From Pedobacter terrae (GTDB lineage Bacteria; Bacteroidota; Bacteroidia; Sphingobacteriales; Sphingobacteriaceae), in contig NZ_FNCH01000009.1 in assembly GCF_900100705.1 (NCBI RefSeq), forward strand, positions 173,393 to 237,392: a stretch of 64,000 nt of DNA. The letters run 5' to 3'. Below the pieces are notes generated by a model. That model worked only from the letters and a program-made list of their open reading frames with translations, ran no database searches and was not told the DNA's origin. This document shows positions 36,206 through 44,503 of this stretch, piece by piece. Position numbers and translations under genes: made by a program. Each line of letters starts with the position of its first letter. Position 1 is the stretch's first letter.

Positions 36206-37128
36206 GGGGTTATCTTTTTATTATTACGGCCGGAAATAACATTTTTCTTGACCTATTAGAGATACGATATGTTAATTGATATAGGTTATTTGAAAATGAG
36301 CGTTTGTGATTCTTGGAGGCCGCTAGTCCCGCTTTCGCTTATAGTCCTCTCCCGACGGAATGTCGGGATCCGGGCTATTCCGCTTTATCACTGCCCGTTG
36401 CAGGCGGGGGTTTAGGTACTTGGGTTCCTGCACCCTGCAACCCCACAAATGAAATACTGCATTGGCCATTTAGCCGTGGTTGCAGCGATACCCTGCAGCA
36501 ACGAGGTACGAGGAAGCGAAGCGTATAAGCGGAAAACAGGAGGAAACTTAGTGTTCAGTGCAGGTTTTGCGCTAATAATAACAGATTAATGCATTAATGA
36601 TTTAGGGTTGAGTGTTTATTAGGAAATGAACGTTAAGTAATTATTGGCGGCCTGCAGTCCTGCTATCGCTCATATTGCTCTCCCGACGGAATGTCGGGAT
36701 CCTGGCTATTCCGCTTTATCACCTGCCCGTTGCAGGCGGGGGGTTAGGAACAAAGGTTTCTGCACCTTGCAACCCCACAAATGAAATACTGTTTTAGCTG
36801 CTTAGCCCCGGTTGCAGCGATACCCTGCAGCAACGAGGTACGAGGCAGCGAAGCGTATAAGCGGAAAACGGGAACAAACTTGGTGTTCGGTGCAGGTTTT
36901 GCGCTACTAATAATAGATCTAATGTATTACTGATTTACTTATGAGGGTTTTTAGGAAAAAAACGTTACGTGGCTATTAGCGGCTTGCAGTCCCGCTATCG
37001 CTCATAGTGCTCGCTATGCTCCGGGCTGCTGTTCGTGGTTCTTTTTGACCCCGCAATCTTAAAAAATGAAATACTGTTTTAGTTTTTCTATATTTACCTG
37101 AAGCATATCATATTAAACATTTATAACA
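36206..37128. repeat. Tandem array of a ~330-bp intergenic repeat (two full copies and one partial)
   Basis: The repeat unit starts near 36291, 36621 and 36952; anchoring on a shared CGTT gives offsets of 330 and 332 bases. Copy 3 is internally shortened and ends near 37078. Each unit contains a constant part AGTCCTCT or similar, a variable cassette, then CGGGCTAT. Copies 1 and 2 carry TCCCGACGGAATGTCGGGA, a perfect hairpin (36350-36368 and 36681-36699). An ORF at 36313-36528 lies inside the repeat and is not a gene. No other gene is supported in this gap. Confidence 0.8.
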
Positions 37129-37569
37129 ATGGAAGCGTCTTTGAGCGAGCAGCGACTGAATTTTTTAAGACAATCAATTGGCAAGGTAATTACAGATTCG
37201 CCATCAAACTTTATGAACTGGCTGGCCCCGGTTTTAATCAAAGCAGATCATGGTATATTGGTTTGCCGCTATACCATCCGTAAAGAAATGACCAATCCGT
37301 ATCAGATTTTGCATGGTGGCGTAACCGCAGGCATTATTGATGATCTGATTGGTGCAACGGTTTTTACGATGGGATTAAATGAAAGGTATACCACTGTTAA
37401 CAATTATATCGATTATTTTGCTCCGGCAAGTGAGGGGGATGAAGTTATTGCAGAAACCTCAATTGTGAAAAGAGGGCGTACGATTTTAAATCTACAATGT
37501 GAAATATCTTTGCCATCGAAAAAACGCTTAATTGCCAAGGGTTATTCGAACATGTTAAACATAGGTTAA
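37129..37569 (+). CDS. PaaI-like hotdog-fold thioesterase
   Basis: A 146-residue single-domain thioesterase. The signature HGGVTAGIIDDLIGATVF at about residues 63-80 carries the catalytic region of the PaaI/4HBT family, and the two strands YTTVNNYIDYFAPASEGDEVIAETSIVKRGRTILNLQCEI follow. These enzymes hydrolyse aromatic or acyl-CoA thioesters in the cytoplasm; the substrate is not evident. It lies just after the repeat array and before a small 80-residue gene on the same strand. Confidence 0.85.
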   Translation: MEASLSEQRLNFLRQSIGKVITDSPSNFMNWLAPVLIKADHGILVCRYTIRKEMTNPYQILHGGVTAGIIDDLIGATVFTMGLNERYTTVNNYIDYFAPASEGDEVIAETSIVKRGRTILNLQCEISLPSKKRLIAKGYSNMLNIG

Positions 37570-37669
37570 GTTAATGCACAACGCTTAAGAATAAGTTGTT
37601 GATTCCTTTATATTAGCAAAACATTCTCATGTATAATTTGTTGTAATTTAACCTAAAATATAATGAGCC

Positions 37670-37912
37670 ATGTTAGAAAATTATTCCACCCTGCAATTTA
37701 ACGTGCGAGGCAAAATTTTTAAGGGATTTTGCATGCGTATCCAAGATGATTTTCATGAAACCTATGCCGTAGTTTTAGATGGTTACCACTCGTTCTGTAT
37801 CTGGTTAGATAATAAGACCGAGAAATGGTATGCTTCTAAAAATGCGGTGATTGATCCCGACGCCATTGATGAAATCATCAATCGGATATCTCCACAAACT
37901 TCTTACTCGTAA
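37670..37912 (+). CDS. Hypothetical protein, 80 residues
   Basis: A small soluble protein without signal peptide. The sequence RGKIFKGFCMRIQDDFHETYAVVLDGYHSFCIWLDNKTEKWYASKNAVIDPDAIDEII has an alternating beta pattern and an acidic C-terminal helix. No family is recognised. It follows the thioesterase gene by 100 bp and is closed by a strong terminator at 37938-37974. Confidence 0.55.
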   Translation: MLENYSTLQFNVRGKIFKGFCMRIQDDFHETYAVVLDGYHSFCIWLDNKTEKWYASKNAVIDPDAIDEIINRISPQTSYS

Positions 37913-37937
37913 CGCATCATAAAAATATTAAAGCATA

Positions 37938-37974
37938 AATCCTGTAAATAACTTACAGGATTTTGCTTTTTATA
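37938..37974 (+). terminator. Rho-independent terminator
   Basis: Perfect 10-bp arms AATCCTGTAA and TTACAGGATT, extended outward by AAAGC and GCTTT, followed by a T-rich tail. Confidence 0.85.
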
Positions 37975-38094
37975 CCCAATCTTATCTTTTTTTATTTTCT
38001 ATAATCTCCTGAATCGATTTCATAATAGATTTTGCTGGGCAAATTGTGTATTTTAACAACCACTTAACTAATCAATTAACCTAAATCTTTCATT

Positions 38095-41000
38095 ATGAAC
38101 AAAAAATTACTAATATTATTAGGGATTTTAACATGTTATGTCGTTTCTTACGCCCAAACCACTGTAAAAGGCAAAGTAACTGATGGTAGCAATGTTGGTA
38201 TTCCCGGAGTAAGTGTGCTGGTTAAGGGCAGTACAACAGGATCTTCTACCGCTGGTGATGGCACGTATAGCATTACTGTTCCATCAAATAATGCCACACT
38301 TATTTTTAAATCGATTGGCTTTGTAACCCGGGAGGTAGTTGTGGGGGAACGAACACAGGTTGATATCCAACTTTTAGGAGATGCTAAAGAGCTTTCTGAT
38401 GTGGTGGTTACGGCTTTAGGTATTAAACGATCTGAAAAGTCAATTGGTTATGCTGCGCAAAAGATTGATGGGGATGCATTAACCATGACCAAAGAAACCA
38501 ATGTTATTGGCTCGTTGGCCGGTAAAGTAGCAGGGGTTCAGGTAACTGGTTCTTCAGGTGCAAATTTAGGTGGAACACAAAAAATTAAAATCAGAAGCGT
38601 AAATTCCCTAACTGGCGGTGGCTCACCTTTAATCGTAGTTGATGGTACACCCATTACACAGAATAATTTTGGAGGTGGTGAAAATGGGGTAGATTACGGA
38701 AATACTTCTCAGGATGTTAACCCTGATGATATCGAATCGATCAATGTGTTAAAAGGACCGGCAGCATCTGCACTATATGGTATAAGAGGGCAATATGGTG
38801 TGCTGTTAATTACCACAAAAAAAGGAGGTAAAGGTGCTAAAATGCAGATTGATATCAGTTCTGCCTACACTATTGATAAAATTGGAAATTTTTTACCCTT
38901 ACAGAACATTTATGGCGTTGGGAATAGTCAGGTTTTTTCTAAACTCGCCAACGGACAAAATTATGTGAATGGTAATGACGAAAGCTGGGGACCGAAAATG
39001 GATGGTACTCCGATTAGAAAAATCAATAGCTTTTATCCACAGGATCCTACATATGGCCAGTTAAGTCCGTTTGAACCGCAACCTAATAACATTAAAGATT
39101 TTTTCGAAACAGGCCAAAATATAAATAATGGAATATTTCTAACCGGTGGTTCAGACAATTCTACCTTTAAAATTGGCTATACCAATGCTTACACAAAAGG
39201 TACCATTCCGAATACCTGGTTAAAAAGAAATAATTTAAGCTTAAGTACCACTTTCGATTTAAATAAAAAGCTTACCGTTGGAGCAAATGTAAATTACGCT
39301 AATAATTCCGGACAGAGACCTACGCAAGGTTATCAGGGCTCGTTTACGGGGGCTGTACAATGGTTTCAGCGTAATTTAGACATTAATACACTTAGAAATT
39401 ACCGGTATGCCGATGGCACTATTTTAAACTGGAATGTAAATCCAAATACAGCAGGAGTAATTACCAACAATAAACCCAGTGATTGGAACAATCCGTTTTT
39501 TGATGCCTATGAAGTGTTAAATAACGATGATCGTAACCGTTTATTTGGGGATGTAAACTTAAGTTACCAGGTATTGCCTGAATTAAAAATCAGCGGTTTC
39601 GTTCGGTCTGATATGTTCAGTCAGCATATTACGCATAAAGAGCCGCTTGGTGGTCGTAATTTAGATAATTATGCCATAACTAAAGCAGATGGAATAGATA
39701 ATAATTACGAGTTTTTGGCGCAGTTCAACAAAAATATTAATGATTTTTCGATCAATGTGAATGCCGGAGCCAATCTGTATACCACTAAATTTACCCAAAC
39801 ATCACAGTCTACCGTGGGAGGTTTATCCAGTCCAAATACCTACACCATTGCTGCGTCAGTAGACCGGCCAAACAGCAGTTCTTATCTCCGCCAAAAGCAG
39901 GTAAGAAGTATGTATGCAATGGGTTCCTTTGGTTATAAAGATACCTATTTTCTGGATGCTTCTATCCGTAATGATATTTCATCAGCTTTACCTTCGGCTA
40001 ATAATTCCTATTGGTATCCATCCTTTTCAGGAAGCTTTTTGTTTAGTAATCTCATTCAATCAAAAGTGCTTACCTATGGTAAATTGCGTGCAAGCTACGC
40101 CATAGCCGGTTCTGATTTCGATCCTTTTCAAACCGCAATTACCTATGCTTTTGGTAGCCCGTATCCTGCCACAAGCGGAACCATCAGTTCTTTAACAGTA
40201 CCTGATATTTTAAAAAATCCTGATCTTAAACCTTCCTTTGCAAATTCTTATGAGGCTGGTGTAGATTTACGGTTCTTAAATAACAGGCTGGGGATCGATT
40301 TTACCTTATACCAGCAGCGGAATAAAAACCAGGTAATTAATTTATCTGTTTCCGGGGCAAGTGGCTATGAAACTTATGTGGTTAATGCAGGCCTGATTGA
40401 GAATAAGGGATTAGAGCTTACCTTAACTGGCCAACCGGTTAAATCAAAATTATTTACCTGGGACATCAGCCTGAATTATGCTAAAAACAAAAATACGATT
40501 AAAGAATTATACCCTGGAATTAATGTTTATCAGTTAGATCAGAATGTATATTCAAGTCAAACAATCTTTTTAAATTCTTCCCTAAATCAATCTTTTGGAA
40601 ATTTGGTTGGGCCAGGTTATAAACGCGATCCTGCAACCGGCGAAATTCTTTTAGGCGCAGATAATATGCCTATCTCTGTTAATGGCGTAAACTTTGGAAG
40701 TGTGGTGCCCAATTATACAGGTGGTATTACCAATAATTTTAAAATCTGGAAGTTCGATCTCGGCGCTGCATTAAGTTTCCAAAGCGGTGGCAAGTTCTTT
40801 AGCTGGAGCCAAATGTTAGCGGCGAAATCAGGTCAATCGGAAATTACGGCTGCACTTAACGATAAAGGCGTAAATGTACGCGAACCCGTTGCAAATGGAG
40901 GTGGCGTTAAAGTTTCGGGAATATCTTCAGTTACGGGGCAACCTGTTACGGCCTATGTAGATGCCAGAACGTATTATAGAACAAACCTGGGCACAAAATT

Positions 41001-41271
41001 TTATGACGAGTGGATTTATGATGCATCTTATATAAAAATCAGGGAATTAAGTTTAGGCTATAATTTCGATTCTAAAATTTTAAGTAAAACACCATTTAAA
41101 GCCATTAAACTTTCTGCTGTGGCACGTAACCCGGTAATGATCTGGCAAAAGGCACCTAAAGGTGTTGATCCTTCTGAACTTTCATCAGGTAGTTCAGCAA
41201 TCAGCTGGATCGAAAAAGGGGAGTTGCAAACCGTACGTTCTTTCGGTTTAACCTTAAACGTTAAATTTTAA
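38095..41271 (+). CDS. SusC/RagA-family TonB-linked outer-membrane transporter (second locus)
   Basis: A 1058-residue TonB-dependent transporter. Signal peptide ends in VVSYAQ, followed by the carboxypeptidase-like domain (VKGKVTDGSNVGIPGVSVLVKGSTTG), the plug with VLVVDGT-type loop and VNPDDIESINVLKGPAASALYGIRGQYGVLLITTKKG, then the long barrel. It pairs with the SusD-like gene that starts 12 bp after its stop. No glycoside hydrolase or regulator lies beside it, so this is a SusC/D pair without visible enzymes; the imported ligand may not be a glycan. Confidence 0.93.
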   Translation: MNKKLLILLGILTCYVVSYAQTTVKGKVTDGSNVGIPGVSVLVKGSTTGSSTAGDGTYSITVPSNNATLIFKSIGFVTREVVVGERTQVDIQLLGDAKELSDVVVTALGIKRSEKSIGYAAQKIDGDALTMTKETNVIGSLAGKVAGVQVTGSSGANLGGTQKIKIRSVNSLTGGGSPLIVVDGTPITQNNFGGGENGVDYGNTSQDVNPDDIESINVLKGPAASALYGIRGQYGVLLITTKKGGKGAKMQIDISSAYTIDKIGNFLPLQNIYGVGNSQVFSKLANGQNYVNGNDESWGPKMDGTPIRKINSFYPQDPTYGQLSPFEPQPNNIKDFFETGQNINNGIFLTGGSDNSTFKIGYTNAYTKGTIPNTWLKRNNLSLSTTFDLNKKLTVGANVNYANNSGQRPTQGYQGSFTGAVQWFQRNLDINTLRNYRYADGTILNWNVNPNTAGVITNNKPSDWNNPFFDAYEVLNNDDRNRLFGDVNLSYQVLPELKISGFVRSDMFSQHITHKEPLGGRNLDNYAITKADGIDNNYEFLAQFNKNINDFSINVNAGANLYTTKFTQTSQSTVGGLSSPNTYTIAASVDRPNSSSYLRQKQVRSMYAMGSFGYKDTYFLDASIRNDISSALPSANNSYWYPSFSGSFLFSNLIQSKVLTYGKLRASYAIAGSDFDPFQTAITYAFGSPYPATSGTISSLTVPDILKNPDLKPSFANSYEAGVDLRFLNNRLGIDFTLYQQRNKNQVINLSVSGASGYETYVVNAGLIENKGLELTLTGQPVKSKLFTWDISLNYAKNKNTIKELYPGINVYQLDQNVYSSQTIFLNSSLNQSFGNLVGPGYKRDPATGEILLGADNMPISVNGVNFGSVVPNYTGGITNNFKIWKFDLGAALSFQSGGKFFSWSQMLAAKSGQSEITAALNDKGVNVREPVANGGGVKVSGISSVTGQPVTAYVDARTYYRTNLGTKFYDEWIYDASYIKIRELSLGYNFDSKILSKTPFKAIKLSAVARNPVMIWQKAPKGVDPSELSSGSSAISWIEKGELQTVRSFGLTLNVKF

Positions 41272-41282
41272 ATCTTAAAGCG

Positions 41283-42704
41283 ATGAAAAAAATTCACCAA
41301 TCTATATATTACTGCTTAACGGTTTTAACCTTATTTAGCAGTTGCAACAAATTTAATGATGCCATTAATACAGATCCCAATAATCCTACTAAAGCATCGG
41401 GCACACAATTAATAGCCAATTCGGAACAATTTTTGCCCACGTTGAGCTCATCTCCATTCGGTGTTCACTACCCGCAATATTTATCCAACACCTCATTCCC
41501 TGATAATTCCAGATATGTAACCACCAATTTTAATTTTTATGGTTTATACCAGGGGCCATTGATTAATTTACAGACTGTGATAACCAACACAACCCTTGAT
41601 GCGAGTGAAGGGCCAATTGCTAACCAGGTTGCGGTAGCTAAAATATTAAAGGCCTATTTTATGTGGCATGCAACAGACCGCTGGGGCCCCTTACCCTATA
41701 CAGAAGCTTTGAAGGGAAAAGAAAATTTTACGCCTAAGTACGATTCCCAACAAAGTATTTATAATAGTCTTTTTGCTTTACTAGATGAAGCCAATGCATC
41801 ATTAGTTAATGGAAATTTAAAAAATGATATTGTTTATGGGGGAGATGTATCGAAATGGAAACGTTTAGGTAATACGATTCATTTATTAATGGCTTTGCGC
41901 TTGAGTAAAGTTGACCCAACGAAAGGCGGTATCGAATTTAATAAAGCTTTAACAAATGGTATCATGACGGCAAATACCGATAATTTAGCTTATCCTCATT
42001 TAGCCGTTACCGCTCAGGAAAATTATTGGTATAATTCGTTTACTGTACTGGGCAGAAACTGGTTTGCGGTGAGTAAACCAGTTGTCGATTTTATGCTGCC
42101 TTTAAACGATCCGCGGTTGCCTGTTTTCGCCACAAAGAATAGCTCGGGAAATTACGTTGGTTTAGACTATGGTTTAGCTACTACAGTTACGCCAGGTAAT
42201 TATTCTTTATTGGGTACCGCAATCCGTCAGCAGAATTCTCCTGTGTATCTGGTTACTTATGCACAGGCCCTTTTTGCTTTAGCGGAAGCCGCAAAAATGG
42301 GATGGATAGGTGGAGGAGATGCGACTGCAAAAGCCAATTACGATTTAGCTATCGAACAATCGATCCGTCAGTGGAATAATAATGATATCAGTGGATTAAC
42401 CGCATATATGTTAAACACCAGTGTAATTTATAATCCGGCAAATGCACTGGAACAGATTGGTAATCAGCGATGGGTACATTTATTTATGCATGGTTACGAA
42501 GGTTGGGCAGAGTGGCGCAGAACAGGTTTTCCTAGTTTTTTAGCACCTCCTCCAAATAATAATGGCAAACTTATTCCCAGAAGAGAGGGATATCCTACAC
42601 AGGAACAGGCTAACAATACCGAGAACTATAAAGCGGCAATTGCAGGTTTTCCTTACTTGGGTAGTGATGATCTGAACGCCCGGGTTTGGTGGGATAAGCC
42701 TTAA
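41283..42704 (+). CDS. SusD/RagB-family outer-membrane lipoprotein (SusD_2 type)
   Basis: A 473-residue lipoprotein with signal peptide ending LTLFSSC and then NKFNDAINTDPNNPTKA. The helical core has LKAYFMWHATDRWGPLPYTEALKGKENFTPKYDSQ and the C-terminal WVHLFMHGYEGWAEWRRTGFPSF, which are typical of the SusD_2 (PF12771-type) subgroup rather than SusD_RagB. It acts at the surface with the upstream SusC-like channel. A strong bidirectional terminator follows. Confidence 0.9.
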   Translation: MKKIHQSIYYCLTVLTLFSSCNKFNDAINTDPNNPTKASGTQLIANSEQFLPTLSSSPFGVHYPQYLSNTSFPDNSRYVTTNFNFYGLYQGPLINLQTVITNTTLDASEGPIANQVAVAKILKAYFMWHATDRWGPLPYTEALKGKENFTPKYDSQQSIYNSLFALLDEANASLVNGNLKNDIVYGGDVSKWKRLGNTIHLLMALRLSKVDPTKGGIEFNKALTNGIMTANTDNLAYPHLAVTAQENYWYNSFTVLGRNWFAVSKPVVDFMLPLNDPRLPVFATKNSSGNYVGLDYGLATTVTPGNYSLLGTAIRQQNSPVYLVTYAQALFALAEAAKMGWIGGGDATAKANYDLAIEQSIRQWNNNDISGLTAYMLNTSVIYNPANALEQIGNQRWVHLFMHGYEGWAEWRRTGFPSFLAPPPNNNGKLIPRREGYPTQEQANNTENYKAAIAGFPYLGSDDLNARVWWDKP

Positions 42705-42744
42705 GGCAAGCTTTACCTAGCTAATTACAATACATTAATATAAA

Positions 42745-42780
42745 AAATCCCTGCAAGATTTATTTCTCGCAGGGATTTTT
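42745..42780. terminator. Bidirectional terminator after the second SusC/SusD pair
   Basis: Arms AAATCCCTGC and GCAGGGATTT around a 14-base loop, with A- and T-tracts on the two sides. Confidence 0.85.
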
Positions 42781-42969
42781 GTATCCGCTTAACTTTTTGT
42801 TGTCATTGTAAATGCAATGAAGAATCTTTAAACGGAGAAGAAACGAAAACTGCAGCCGTAGTTAATAGGCCTGATGTCCATTCGCTATCAAAAAAATACT
42901 GACCCGATATATAAATACCTTTCGTACTGATGAAAAAGAAAATAATATACTAATGACGAATAAATCAAA

Positions 42970-44241
42970 CTATGCAAAAAACATATAACTGAGCGCTATA
43001 GCCGTACACACCCCAACCAAATCAGCCAATAACATCGAGCCGATAGCATAACGTGTGTTCTTTATCCCGACAGCACCGAAGTAAACTGCAACCACGTAAA
43101 AAGTAGTATCAGAAGCACCTTGAAAAACACCTGAAAGTTTGCTCGCAAATGAATCTGGCCCGCTCGAAATCATGGTGCTCACCATCATGCCACGGGCGGC
43201 ACCACCACTTAGCGGCCTGATTAAGGCTGTGGGTAATGCATCAACAAATTTGGTATCAGCTCCAAAATATATAAACATGTTTTTAATCCCGCTCATGATC
43301 ACATCAAAAGTCCCGCTGGTTCTCAGCATGCTCACCGCAACTAAAATACCAACCAGATAGGGGATAATTTTCAATGCGGTTTCAAATCCACCTTTGGCGC
43401 CCTCAATAAACGCATCAAAAACATCTATTTTTTTATATAGCGCACCTAATACGATCAATAAAAAGATCAATAAAATGATTCCACCGCTTAATAAACCTGA
43501 AAATGATTTGATGCTTTCTGCATTTAGTTTGCTCACATACCAAACCAGTAAACCAATAACTGCTGAGATACTTAATACCCAGGTAATGATCACGGGTTGC
43601 AGTAAATTTATTTTTTGTTTAAAAGATACAATAAGCATGGCCGCCATGGTACCAACAAAGGTTACAATTAAACAGGGGATAAAAATATCGGTAGGATCTT
43701 GCGCATTCTGAGTTGACCTGATGGCGATTACACTCACCGGTATTAGACATAAACCGGCGGCGTGCAGGCATAAAAACATAATCTGCGAATTGCTCGCCAC
43801 GTCTTTATTGGGATTTAACTCTTGCAAACTCTCCATCGCTTTTATACCGAATGGTGTGGCCGCATTATCTAAACCTAATAAATTGGCAGAGAAATTCATG
43901 ATCATATGCCCCATAGAAGGATGTCCTTTCGGAATTTCGGGAAAAAGTTTAGAAAAGAAAGGACCAATAATTCTGGATAACAAACGGATACCACCTGCTT
44001 TTTCTGCAATGCTCATTAAACCCATAAATAAAGCCAATGTTCCCACTAATTTGATACAAAGGTCAACTGCAATCCAGCAGGTTTCTATAATACCATCTAA
44101 TTTTAAGGGATTTAAAGGATCGGATGATTTCCCGATTACCATCCAGTTAAAAATATCGCTATGTCCGAAAAAGAAACATTTAATACTTGCTACAACGATA
44201 GCCACAATAATAAATGCCGACCAGATTCTGCTTAATGCCAT
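42970..44241 (-). CDS. Fused nucleoside-recognition (SpmA/SpmB-like) membrane protein
   Basis: A 423-residue integral membrane protein. Two Gate-type (nucleoside recognition) domains are visible: residues about 45-150 with LDGIIETCWIAVDLCIKLVGTLALFMG and NFSANLLGLDNAATPFGIKAMESLQ, and residues about 285-395 with GGFETALKIIPYLVGILVAVSMLR and RPLSGGAARGMMVSTMISSGPDSFAS. In spore formers these are separate SpmA and SpmB proteins; in Bacteroidota they are commonly fused and not linked to sporulation. Function is probably small-molecule transport, but the substrate is unknown. Confidence 0.82.
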   Translation of the reverse strand: MALSRIWSAFIIVAIVVASIKCFFFGHSDIFNWMVIGKSSDPLNPLKLDGIIETCWIAVDLCIKLVGTLALFMGLMSIAEKAGGIRLLSRIIGPFFSKLFPEIPKGHPSMGHMIMNFSANLLGLDNAATPFGIKAMESLQELNPNKDVASNSQIMFLCLHAAGLCLIPVSVIAIRSTQNAQDPTDIFIPCLIVTFVGTMAAMLIVSFKQKINLLQPVIITWVLSISAVIGLLVWYVSKLNAESIKSFSGLLSGGIILLIFLLIVLGALYKKIDVFDAFIEGAKGGFETALKIIPYLVGILVAVSMLRTSGTFDVIMSGIKNMFIYFGADTKFVDALPTALIRPLSGGAARGMMVSTMISSGPDSFASKLSGVFQGASDTTFYVVAVYFGAVGIKNTRYAIGSMLLADLVGVCTAIALSYMFFA

Positions 44242-44426
44242 TAGGATTGTTAAGTTTTATTTGAAGGGGTTAAAATACCTTTTTTAGTCGAAAATTCATA
44301 GTTTAGTCTTGAACCTGTAATCCTTAGTTTAAAGTCAGGCTAGTGCCTATCAGATCATCATCTTTGATGCTCAGGAGGATAGTCAGCCAGCAGATAGATT
44401 TATTCGACGATAAAATATTTGCCATC
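44242..44426. other. Intergenic gap
   Basis: No gene is supported. Confidence 0.35.
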
Positions 44427-44476
44427 AAAAAAGTCCATAGCTAATAGTTAACGTGCTACTAGATATGGACTTTTTT
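44427..44476. terminator. Bidirectional terminator after the S9 peptidase gene
   Basis: Arms AAAAAAGTCCATA and TATGGACTTTTTT enclose a 24-base region; it starts 28 bases after the reverse-strand stop. Confidence 0.75.
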
Positions 44477-44503
44477 AGCTTTGGACTCCTGACTTCGGAC
44501 TAA

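Noticed and set aside
36313..36528. 71-residue ORF inside the first repeat array
   Set aside because: It lies wholly within the repeated DNA, has no promoter, and its composition reflects the repeat rather than a protein.
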